Source: Mercurialis annua (taxonomy: Eukaryota > Streptophyta > Magnoliopsida > Malpighiales > Euphorbiaceae). From it: DNA of 64,000 nucleotides. This document shows positions 1 through 11,049 of the stretch, piece by piece. The stretch's first letter is position 1. Each line of letters opens with the position of its first letter. The notes under the pieces are model-generated. The model was not told where the DNA came from, ran no database searches, and saw nothing but the letters and a program-made list of their open reading frames with translations. The translations under genes were made by a program, and so were the position numbers. The stretch is taken from contig NC_065572.1 in the NCBI RefSeq assembly GCF_937616625.2, positions 45,039,653 to 45,103,652 on the forward strand, read 5' to 3'.

Positions 1-2848
1 AGGTTATAATACGTAAAGTGTGCGTGAAAAGTGACACAGATTAGTATGTCGCGTCTCAAGTCTCTCTAACGCGTCGTTCCGATTTCCTAAGCATGGTTAT
101 GTTATATTACGCAACGCGTGCGTAAAAAGTGACGATAAATTAATATTGCGCGTCTCAAGTCTCATTAACACATTTCGATTACCATGCTTATGTCGCGTCA
201 CAAGTCTCTCAAACGCGTCGTTTCGATTACCTAAGCATGGTTAGGTTAATAGTACGCAAAGTGTGCGTGGAAAAGAGCAATAGTTTAGTATGTCGCGTCT
301 CAAGTCTCTTTAACGCGTCGTTCTGATTACCTAAGTATGGTTAGGTTATATGACGCAAAGTGTGCGTGAAAAGTGACACTAGATTAGTATGTCCAGTCTC
401 AAGTCTCTTTAACGCGTCGTTCCGATTACCTAAGCATGGTTAGGTTATATTACGCAAAGTGTGCGTAAAAAGTCACAATTAATTAGTATGTCGCATCTCA
501 AGTCGATTAAAAGCGACGTTGCTAGATTAATATTGCGCGTCTCAAGTCTCTTTAACGCGTCGTTTCGATTACCATGCTTATGTCGCGTCACAAGTCTCTC
601 GAACACGTTGTTCCGATTACCTTAGCATGGTTAGGTTATATTACACAAAGTGTGCGTTGAAAATGACAATAGATTAGTATGTCGTATCTCAAGTCTATTC
701 AACGCATCGTTCGAATTACTTAAGCATGGTTAGTGTACCTGAAAAATGACAATAGATTAGTATGTCGCGTCTTAAGTCTATCTAACGCGTTGTTCCGATT
801 ACCTTAGCATGGTTAGGTTATATTACGCAAACTGTGCGTGAAAAGTGACGATAGATTAGTATGTTATCTCAATTCTCTTTATCGCGTTGTTCCAATTATA
901 TAAGCATGGTTAGGGTATATTATGCAAAGCATGCGTTAAAAGTGACACTCGATTAGTATATCGCGTCTAAAGTCTATTTAACGCGCCGTTCCTATTATTT
1001 AAGAATAGTTAGGTTATATTACGCAAGGTGTGCGTGAAAAGTGACGCTAGATTAGTATGTCGCGTCTCAAGGCTCTTTAATGCGTCGTTCCGATTACCTA
1101 AGCATGGTTAGATTATAATACGCAAAGTTTGCGTGAAAAGTGACGCTAGATTAGTATGTCGCGTGTGAAGGCTCTTTAACGCGTCGTTCCGATTACCTAA
1201 GCATGGTTAGGCTATAGTACGCAAAGTGTGCGTAAAAAGGATCAATTGATTAGTATGTCGCGTCTCAAGTCTCTTTAACGCATTGTTTCTATTACATAAG
1301 CATGGTTAGGTTATATTACGCAAAGTGTGCTTGAAAAGTGACGCTAGATTAGTATGTCCAGGCTTAAATCTCTTTAAAGCGTTGTTCCGATTACCTAAGC
1401 ATGGTTAGGTTCTATTACGTAAAGTGTGTGTAAAAAGTGACGCTAGATTAGTATGTTTCGTCTCAAGTCTCTTTAATGCGTTGTTTCGCTTACCATACAT
1501 ATCTCGCGTCACAAGTCTCTTTAACGCGTCGTTCCGATTACCTAAGCATGGTTAGGTTATATTACGCAATGTGTGCGTGAAAAGTGACGTTATATTAGTA
1601 CGTCGCGTCTCAAGTCTCTCTAACGCGTCGTACTGATTTCCTAAGCATGGCTAGGTTATATTACGCAAAGTGTGCGTGAAAAGTGACACTAGATTAGTAT
1701 GTCGCGTCTCAAGTCTCCATACGCGTCGTTCCGATTTCCTAAGCATGGTTATGTTATATTACGTAAAGTGTGCGTAAAAAGTGATGCTAGATTAATATTG
1801 CGAGCTCAAGTCTCTTGAACGCGTCGTTTCGATTATCATGCTTATGTCGCGTCACAAGTCTCTCTAACACGTCGTTCCGATTACCTAAGCATGGTTAGGT
1901 TATTATATTAGGCAAAGTGTGCGTGAAAAATGACAATAGATTAGTATGTCGCGTCTTAAGTCTATTTAACGCGTCGTTCCAATTACTTAAGCATGGTTAG
2001 GTTATATTACGCAGAGTGTACGTGAAAAATGATAATTGATTAGTATGTCGCGTCTTAAGTCTATCTAACGCGTCGTTCCGATTACCTAACCGTGGTTAGG
2101 ATATATTACGCAAAGTATGCGTGAAATGTGACGCTATATTAGTATGTCGCGCCTCAATTCTCTTTATCGCGTTATTCTGATTATCTAAGCATGGTTAAGT
2201 TATATTACACAAAGCGTGCGTGAAAAGTGACGCTAGATTAGTATGTCGAGTCTCAAGTCTCTTTAAAACATCGTTCTTATTATCTAAGCATGGCTAGGTT
2301 ATATTATGCAAAGTGTGCGTGAAAAGTGACACTAGATTTGTATGTCGCGTCTAAATTCACTTTGACGCGTCGTTCCGATTACCTAAGCGTGGTTAGGTTA
2401 TATTACACAAAGTGTGCGTAAAAAGTGAGGCTAGATTAGTATGGCTCGTCTCGAGTCTCTTTAACGCGTCGTTTCGATTACCATGCTTATGTCGAGTCAC
2501 AAGTCTTTCTAACGCGTCGTTCCGATTACCTAATAAGTATGGTTAGGTTATATTATGCAAAGTGTGGTGAAAAATGACAATTGATTAGTATGTCGCGTCT
2601 CAAGTCTATTTAACACGTTGTTCCTTTTACCTAAGCATGGTTAGGTTATATTACGCAAGGTGTACGGGAAAAGTGACGCTAGATTAGTATGTCGCGTCTC
2701 AAGGCTCTTTAATGCGTCGTTCCAATTATGCAATAAATCTTAACTAATACTGAGAGGACATGCCGGTTGATAAAATGCCCATGGTGAGGCCGTGATCCTG
2801 GTTTGTCACACATGTATATATGTTAAGGTTTATCGTCGTATCTCTAAA

Positions 2849-2860
2849 TGGTATCAGAGC
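2849..2860 (+). promoter_or_regulatory. Initiator tRNA-Met primer-binding site (copy A)
   Basis: TGGTATCAGAGC is the classic reverse-transcription primer-binding site, complementary to the 3' end of plant initiator tRNA-Met. It is used by caulimovirids and many plant LTR retrotransposons. It lies about 250 bp upstream of the movement-protein-like frame and is intact in both copies, although the element is a fragment and cannot be functional. Confidence 0.85.
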
Positions 2861-3102
2861 CTAACAGAGACGAGAAAGAAATATATATACTAGTTTTTAC
2901 TTTGTGAAAATTGGGCCAGTACCTTACGATCATGCTCACAAAAAGTTGTTGTTCTACACCTTCTAATACTGCTCTTAACTATTGTAAATAAAAATGATTA
3001 TCTTTATGAGTTTACTTATCTTCCATAAAATCAAAACATATTTGATACAAAAGCCCCTCTTCTCAATCCCTAGATTCTCGGTATCTACAGTATCAACATG
3101 TA

Positions 3103-3619
3103 GTGATTGGTACAGTTGAAACTTCCTTGAATGTAGGCTCAGTGTTTTTCACCTTTTTCCCAAATTACAACCTTTCCCTCTCTGATCTGATGGCTCTTAC
3201 GGCTTTAAAGGTGCAAATACAAATTACTGGAGCTCAACAAGTTGCTGATTCAATTGCAACTACTCTTCACTATCAAATGGTGTATCGTTTGCAAAACCAT
3301 GCTTTAAACCTCACTTTACCACAAACCATAATGATGCCCTTTTGATAAAAACAAATTCCCAAAACATCCCTTCTTGTGTCCATATACCCAAACAAATCAC
3401 TAGAAATGAACTCCTACACCTTTTCCCCAAAAAGTGGATTACCAACTATGAAATAATGCATGAATCTACTCAACTTGTTCAATCCTGTACTCCAGTATTC
3501 ACAAAAAAAACCGATGGCACTGTTGAGACGTCTTTTGCAAAACATACTGATGTCACTCCCCAGGTATTTTCTACACAGTTCATGCTTGAACCATTTCCAC
3601 AAGAAAAAGGAGTTCCTGT
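3103..3619 (+). pseudogene. Movement-protein-like remnant of a pararetrovirus (copy A), frameshifted
   Basis: Two consecutive reading frames carry this remnant. The first runs 3103-3345 (80 residues, GTG as first codon, no convincing start) and contains the stretches FFTFFPNYN, ALKVQIQITGA and LHYQMVYRLQNHALNL. These resemble the core of Caulimoviridae 30K-type movement proteins. The frame then ends at TGA (3343-3345), and the similarity continues in the +1 frame from about 3336 into the frame at 3342-3692, with HIPKQITRNELLHLFPKKW and WITNYEIMHES. One frameshift therefore breaks the gene near 3335-3345. The viral similarity stops at about 3619, where translation runs into satellite. The N-terminal part upstream of 3103 is broken further: several short frames at 2980-3100, none open throughout. 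In the virus the protein would enlarge plasmodesmata for cell-to-cell spread; here it is dead. Assignment rests on recalled family resemblance, not a search. Confidence 0.65.
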
Positions 3620-6600
3620 TGTCTCGCATCTCAAGTCTCTTTATTGCGTCGTTTCGATTACCATGTTTATGTTGAGTCATAAGACTCTCTAACGCGTCGT
3701 TCCGATTACCATAAGCATGGTTAGGTTATAATACGCAAAGTGTGCGTGAAAAGTAACAATAGATAAATATGTCGCGTCACAAGTCTCTTTAACGCGTCGT
3801 TCCGATTACCAAAGCATGGTTAGGTTATATTACGCAAATTGCGCGTTATAAGTGACGCTATATTAATTTCGCGTCTCAAGTGTCTTTAACGCGTCGTTTC
3901 GATTACCATGCTTATGTCGCGTCACAAGTCTCTCTAGCGCGTCGTTCCTATTACCTAAGCATGATTAGGTTATAGTACGCAAAGTGTGCGTGAAAAGGAT
4001 TAATAGATTAGTATGTCGCATCTCAGGTCTCTTTAGCGCATCGTTCTTATTACCTAAGCATGGTTAGGTTATATTACTCAAAGTTTGCGTGAAAAGTGAC
4101 GCTAGATAGTATGTCCAGTCTCAAGTCTCTTTAACACGTCGTTCCAATTACGCAAAGGGTGCATAAAAAGTGTGGCTAAGTTAGTATGTTACATCTCAAG
4201 ACTCTTTAACGTGTCGTTTTGATTACCATGCTTATATCTCGCGTCACAAGTCTCTTTAACGCGTCATTCTGATTACCTAAGCATGGTTCGGTTATATTAC
4301 GCAAAGTGTGCGTGAAAAGTGACGTTATATTAGTATGTCGCATTTCAAATCTCTCTAATGCGTCGTTCTGATTTCCTAAGCATGGTTAGGTTATTTAGGC
4401 AAACTGTGTGTGAAAAGTGATGCTAGATTAGTATGTCGCGTCTTAAGTCTCTCTAACGCGTCGTTCCGATTTCCTAAGCATGTGTAGGTTATATTGCGCA
4501 AAGTGTGCGTAAAAAGTGATGCTAGATTAATATGGCGCATATCAAGTCTCTTTAACGGGTCGTTTCGATTACCATGTTTATGTCGCGTCACAAGTCTCTC
4601 TAACGCGTCGTTCCGATTACCTAAGCATGGTTAGGTTATATTACGCAAAGTGCGCGTGAAAGATGACAATAGATTAATATGTCGCGTCTCAAGTCTTTAT
4701 AACGTGTCGTTCCAATTATTTAAGCATGGTTTGGTTATATTACGCAAAGTATGTGTGAAAAATGACAATTGATTAGTTTGTCGTGTCTTAAGTCTATCTA
4801 ATGCGTCGTTCCGATTACCTAAGCATGGTTAGGTTATATTATGCAAACTGTGCGTGAAAAATGATGCTAGATTAGTATGTCGCGTCTCAAGTCTCTTTAA
4901 CGCGTCGTTCCGATTACCTAAGCATGGTTATGTTATATTACCCAAAGAGTGCGTGAAAAGTGACGCTAGATTAGTATGTCGCGTCTCAGGTCTCTTTAAC
5001 GCGTCGTTCAGATTACCCAAGAATGGTTAGGTTATATTACGCAAAGTGTGCGAGAAAAGTAACGGTAGATTAATATGTCGCATCTCATGTCTCTTTCTGT
5101 AATGCGTCGTTCCGATTACCCTTACATGGTTAGGTTATATTACGCAAGGTGTGCGTGAAAAGTGACCGTGGACTAGTATGTCTCATCTCAAGGCTCGTTA
5201 ATGCGTCGTTCCGATTAACTAAGCATAGTTATATTATGCAAAGTTTGTGTGAAAAGTGACGTTAGATTTGTATCTCGCGTTTCAAGTCTCTCTAACGCGT
5301 TGTTCCGATTACCTAAGCATGGCTAGGTTATAGTACGCAAAGTGTGCGTGAAAAGTAACAATAGATTAGTATGTCGCGTATCAATTCTATTTAACGCGTC
5401 GTTCCGATTACCTAAGCATGGTTAGGTTATATGACACAAAGCGTGCATGACAAGTAACGCTAGATTAATATTCCGCGTCTCAAGTCTGTTTAACGCATCC
5501 TTCCGATTACCTAAGCATGATTAGGTTATATTACGCAAAGTATGCGTGAAAAGTGACGCTAGATATGTTGAGTCACAAATCTCTTTAATGCGTTGTTCCG
5601 ATTACCTAAGCTTGGTTAGGTTATATTACGCAAAGTGTGCGTAAAACGTGACGCTAGATTAGGATGGCGCGTCTCAAGTCTCTCTAACGCGTCGTTTCGA
5701 TTACCATGCTTATGTCGCGTCACAAGTCTCTCTAACGCGTCGTTCCGATTACCTATGCATGGTTGGTTTATATTACCCAAAGTGTGCGTGAAAAGAGACG
5801 CTAGATTAGTATGTCGCGTCTCAATTCTCTTTAACGCGTTGTTCCGATTACCTAAGCATGATTAGGTTATTTTACTCAAAGTGTGCGTGAAAAGTGACGC
5901 TACATTAGTATGTTGCGTCTCAATTCTCTTTAACGCGTGGTTCCGATTACCCAAGCATGGTTAGGTTATTTTACGCAAAGTGTGCGTCAAAAGTGACGCT
6001 AGTATAGTATGTCGCGTCTCAAGTCACTTTAACTCGTTGTTCCAATTACCATGCTTATGTCGCGTCACAAGTCTGTGTAATGCGTCGTTTCGATTAGCTA
6101 AGCATGGTTAGGTTATATTACGCAAAGTGTGCGTGAAAAATGACAATAGTAAATCGCGTCTTACGTCTATTTAACGCGTCGTTCCGATTACATAAGAATG
6201 GTTAGGTTATATTATGCAAAGTGTGCGTGAAAAGTGACGCTAGATGAGTATGTCGCGTCTCAAGTCTCTTTGACGTGTCGTTTCGATTACCATGCTTATC
6301 CCGCGTCCCAAGTCTCTTTAACGCGTCGTTGCGATTACCTAGGCATGGTTAGGTTATATTATGCCAAGTGGGCGTGAAAATTGACGCTAGATTAGTATAT
6401 CCTACCTCAAGTCTATCTAACGCGTCGTTCCGATTTCCTAAGCATGGTTAGGTTATATTACGCAAAGTGTGCATAAAAAGTCACAATTAATGAGTATGTC
6501 ACGTCTCAAGTCGATTAAAAGCGACGTTGCGATTACCTAACCATGATTAGGTTATAGTACGCAAAGTTTGCTTGAAAACTGACTCTAGATTAGTATATCG

Positions 6601-8446
6601 CGTCTCAATTCTATTTAACGCGTTGTTCCGATTAACTAAGCATGGTTAGGTTATATTACGCAAAGTGTGCGTGAAAAATGACTTTAGATTAGTATGCCGC
6701 ATCTCAAGTCTCTCTAACGCGTCGTTCCGATTTCCTAAGCATGGTTTGGTTATATTATGCAAAGTGTCTGCGAAAGGTGACACTAGATTAGTATGTCGCG
6801 TCTCAAGTCTCCTTAACGTGTCGTTCCGATATCCTAAGCATGGTTATGTTGTATTACGCAATGCGTGCGTAAAAAGTGACGCTAGATTAATATTGCGCGT
6901 CTCAAGTCTCTTTAACGCGTTGTTTCGATTACCATGCTTATGTCGCGTCACAAGTCTCTCGAACACGTCGTTCCGATTACCTTAGCATGGTTAGGTTATA
7001 TTACACAAAGTGTGCGTTGAAAATGACAATAGATTAGTATGTCGAATTTCAAGTCTATTTAACGCATCGTTCGAATTACTTAAGCATGGTTAGGTTATAT
7101 TAGGCAGAGTGTACGTGAAAAATGGCAATAGATTAGTATGTCGCGTCTTAAGTATATCTAACGCGTTGTTCCGATTACCTTAGCATAGTTAGGTTATTTT
7201 ACGCAAACTGTGCGTGAAAAGTGACGCTAGATTAGTATGTCGCATCTCAATTCTCTTTATCGCGTTGTTCCAATTTTCTAAGCATGGTTAGGGTATATTA
7301 TGCAAAGCGTGCGTGAAAAGTGACATTAGATTAGTATGTCGCGTCTAAAGTCTATTTAACGCGTCGTTCCTATTACCTAAGAATGGTTAGGTTATATTAC
7401 GCAGTGTACGTGAAAAGTGACGCTAGATTAGCATGTCGCGTCTCAAGGCTCTTTAATGCGTCCTTCCAATTACCTAAGCATGGTTAGTTATAATACGCAA
7501 AGTTTGCGTGAAAAGTGACGCTAGATTAATATGTCGCGTGTCAAGGCTCTTTAATGTGTCGTTCCGATTACCTAAGCTTGCTTAGGCTGTACGCAAAGTG
7601 TGCGTAAAAAGGATCAATTTATTAGTATGTCGCATCTCAAGTCTCTTTATCGCATTGTTCCTATATTACATAAGCATGGCTAGGTTATATTATGCAAAGT
7701 GTGCGTGAAAACTGACGCTAGATTTGTATGTCCAGGCTCAAATCTCTTTAAAACGTTGTTCTGATTACCTAAGCATGGTTAGGTTCTATTACGCAAAGTG
7801 TGTGTAAAAAGTGACGCTAGATTAGTATGTTTCGTCTCAAGTCTCTTTAATGCGTCGTTTCGCTTACCATACATATCTCGCGTCACAAGTCTCTTTAACG
7901 CGTCGTTCCGATTACCTAAGCACGGTTAGGTTGTATTACGCAATGTGTGCGTGAAAAGTGACGTTAGTTTAGTACGTCGCGTCTCAAGACTCTCTATCGC
8001 GTCGTACCGATTTCCTAAGCATGACTAGATTATATTACGCAAAGTGTAAGTGAACAGTGACACTAGATTAGTATGTCGCGTCTCAAGTCTCCATACGCGC
8101 CGTTCCCATTTCCTAAGCATGGTTATGTTATATTACGCAAAGTGTGCGTAAAAAGTGACGCTAGATTATTGCAGCGTCTCAAGCTTGAACGCGTCGTTTC
8201 GATTATCATGCTTATGTCGCGTCACAAGTCTCTCTAACGCGTCGTTCCGATTTCCTAAGCATGGTTAGGTTATATTACGCAAAGTGTGCGTGAAAAGTGA
8301 CGCTAGATTAGTATGTCCAGTCTCAAGTCTCTTTAACGCGTCGTTCCGATTACCTAAGCATGGTTAGGTTATATTACGCAAAGTGTGCTTAAAAAGTGAC
8401 GCTAGATTAGTTTGTTTCGTCTCAAGTCTCTTTTACAAGTCGTTGC

Positions 8447-8589
8447 GAGTACCATACTTATCTCGCGTCACAAGTATCTTTAATGCGTCATTCCGATTAC
8501 CGTATTATCTCGGGTCACAAGTCTCTTTAACACGTCGTTCCGATTACCATACTTATCTCGCGTCACAAGTCTCTTTATGGCGTCGTTCC
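8447..8589 (+). repeat. Run of three 48-bp short modules
   Basis: Three consecutive S modules begin at 8447 (gagtacc variant) and end before the normal monomer at 8590. The middle module has lost one base, giving 143 bp instead of 144. The homologous run is at 19210-19353, and related runs are at 47386, 41491 and 54797. Confidence 0.85.
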
Positions 8590-10997
8590 GATTACCTAAG
8601 CATGGTTAGGTTATATTACGCAAAAGTGCGTGAAAAGTGACGTTAATTTAGTAAGTCTCATCTCAAGTCTCTCTAACGCATCGTTCAATTTTCTAAGCAT
8701 GGTTAGGTTATTTTATGCAAAGTGTGCGTGAAAAGTGACGCTAGATTAGTATGTCCAGTCTCTTTAACGCGTCGTTCCGATTACCTATGCATGGTTAGGT
8801 TATATTACGCAAAGTGAGCGTAAAAAGTGACGCTAGATTAGTTTGTTTCGTCTCAAGTCTCTTTAACGCGTAGTTTCGATTACTATACTTATCTCGCGTC
8901 ACAAGTCTCTTTAACGCATCGTTCTGATTACCTAAGCATGGTTAGGTTATATTACGCAAAGAGTGCGTGAATAGTGACGCTATATTAGTATGTCGCGTCT
9001 CAAGTCTCTCTAACGCGTCGTTCCAATTTCCTAAGCATGGTTAGGTTATATTACGCAAAGCGTGCGTGAAAAGTGACACTAGATTAGTATATCACGTCTC
9101 AAGTCTCTCTAACTCGTCGTTCCGAATTCCTAAGCATAGTTATGTTATATTACGCAACGCGTGCGTAAAAAGTGACGCTAGATTAATATTGCACGTCTCA
9201 AGTCTCTTTAACGCGTCGTTTCGTTTACCATTCTTATGTCGCGTCACAAGTCTCTCGAACGTGTTGTTCTGATTACCTAAGCATAGTTAGGTTAGACTAC
9301 GCAAAAGCGTGCGTGAAAAGTGACAGTAGATTAGTATGTCGCGTCAAAAGTCTATTTAACGCGTCATTCCTTATACCTAAGCATTGTTAGGTTATATTAC
9401 GCAAGGTGTGCGTGAAAAGTGACGATCGATTAGTATGTCGCGTCTCAAGGCTCTTTAATGCGTCATTCCGATTACCTAAGCATAGTTAGGTTATAATACG
9501 CAAAGTTTGCGTGGAAAGTGACGCTAGATGAGTATGTCGCGTGACAAGGCTCTTTAACGCGTCGTTCTGATTACCTAAGCACGGTTAGGTTATAGTACGC
9601 AAAGTGTGCGTAAAAAGGATCAATTATATCGAGTCTCAAGTCTCTTTAACGTGTCGTTCCTATTACCTAAGCATGGTTAGGTTATACTACGAAAGGTGTG
9701 CGTGAAAAGTGACGCTAGATTAGCATGTCGCGTCTCAAGGCTCTTTAATACGTCGTTCCGATTACCTAAGCATGATTAGATTATAATACGCAAAGTTTGC
9801 GTGAAAAGTGACGCTAGATTAGTATGTCGCTTCTCAAGTCTATTAAACGCGTCGTTTCGATTACCATGCTTATGTCGCATCACAAGTCTCTCTAACGCGT
9901 CGTTCCGATTATCTAAGCATGGTTAGGTTATAGTACGCAAAGTGTGCGTAAAAAGGATCAATAGATAAGTATGTCGCGTCTCAAGTCTCTTTAACGCGTT
10001 GTTCCTATTACCTAAGAATGGTTAGGTTATATTACGGAAAGTGTGCTTGAAAAGTGACGCTAGAATAGTATGTCCAGTCTCCAATCTCTTTAACGCGTCG
10101 TTCCGATTACCTAAGCATGGTTAGGTTATATTACGCAAAGTGTGCGTAAAAAGTGACACTAGATTAGTATGTTTCGTATCAAGTCTCTTTAACGCGTTGT
10201 TTCGATCACCATACTTATCTCGCGTCACAAGTCTCTTTAACGCGTCGTTCCGATTACCTAAGCATGGTTAGGTTATATTACGCAAAGTGTGCGTGAAAAG
10301 TGAGGTTAGATTAGTAGGTCGCGTCTCAATTCTCTCTAACGCGTCGTTCCGATTTCCTAAGCATGGTTAGGTTATAATACGTAAAGTGTGCGTGAAAAGT
10401 GACACAGATTAGTATGTCGCGTCTCAAGTCTCTCTAACGCGTCGTTCCGATTTCCTAAGCATGGTTATGTTATATTACGCAACGCGTGCGTAAAAAGTGA
10501 CGCTAAATTAATATTGCGTGTCTCAAGTCTCTTTAACGCGTCATTTCGATTACCATGCTTATGTCGCGTCACAAGTCTCTCTAACGCGTCGTTTCGATTA
10601 CCTAAGCATGGTTAGGTTAATAGTACGCAAAGTGTATGTGGAAAGGAGAAATAGTTTAGTATGTCGCGTCTCAAGTCTCTTTAACGCGTCGTTCCGATTA
10701 CCAAAGTATGGTTAGGTTATATGACGCAAAGTGTGCGTGAAAAGTGACGCTAGATTAGTATGTCCAGTCTGAAGTCTCTTTAACGCGTCGTTCCGATTAC
10801 CTAAGCATGGTTAGGTTATATTACGCAAAGTGTGTGTAAAAAGTGACGCTAGATTAGTTTGTTTCTTCTCAAGTCTCTTTAACGCGTAGTTTCGATTACT
10901 ATACTTATCTCGCGTCACAAGTCTCTTTAACGCGTCGTTCCGATTACCTAAGCATGGTTAGGTTATATTACGCAAAGAGTGCGTGGAAAGGAGCAAT

Positions 10998-11049
10998 CTT
11001 ACCTTATTATTAGAGAAAGGGGAAAGGGCTTTTTTCAGCTGGTGCGCAG
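10998..11049 (+). other. Unique 52-bp non-satellite insert
   Basis: Inside a monomer, after 'ggaaaggagcaat', about 52 bp do not match the satellite. They contain gagaaaggggaaaggg, then a T-run, then cagctggtgcgcag. The satellite resumes with ttagtatttcgcg. It is absent from copy 1 of the HOR and I see no other copy in the window. No clear target-site duplication, terminal inverted repeat or coding capacity is visible. It could be filler DNA from break repair or a remnant of an unidentified element. Confidence 0.7.

Larger units (their letters stand above)
2730..3619 (+). mobile_element. Endogenous pararetrovirus-like fragment, copy A
   Basis: About 890 bp of non-satellite sequence interrupts the array. 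In order it has ~118 bp of AT-rich noncoding DNA beginning with an AATAAA motif (2732-2737), the primer-binding motif TGGTATCAGAGC (2849-2860), a ~240-bp degenerate stretch and then a movement-protein-like coding remnant. The order of primer site followed closely by movement protein fits the petuvirus/florendovirus layout in Caulimoviridae; this is inference from family knowledge. An LTR retrotransposon also uses this primer site, but the movement-protein-like frame argues against one. No terminal repeat and no short target-site duplication is visible. The satellite segment from 'tgtcgc' to 'gatta' occurs on both sides, so the join is within the monomer. No reverse transcriptase, protease or coat region is present. 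Confidence 0.72.
1..10368 (+). repeat. ~10.4-kb higher-order repeat, copy 1
   Basis: The window opens inside this unit: base 1 corresponds to 10369. Matching landmarks in the next copy include the pararetrovirus-like fragment (3103 to 14044, offset 10941), the variant at 6761 (to 17537, offset 10776) and the variant at 9066 (to 19829, offset 10763). Changing offsets show indels of whole or partial monomers between the copies. Apart from 2730-3619 the stretch is satellite only. The open frames at 5635-5865, 6665-6985, 8383-8640 and 9066-9272 are satellite read-through and are not annotated as genes. Confidence 0.85.

Noticed and set aside
2730..3619. Ty1/copia or gypsy LTR fragment, based on the primer-binding site alone
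   Set aside because: No LTR end (TG...CA) or gag-like zinc knuckle is visible, and the downstream frame resembles a caulimovirid movement protein. Kept as the alternative explanation.
3414..3680. Minus-strand frame opposite the movement-protein remnant
   Set aside because: It is a shadow of the viral remnant joined to satellite; the equivalent minus frame in copy B has a different length.
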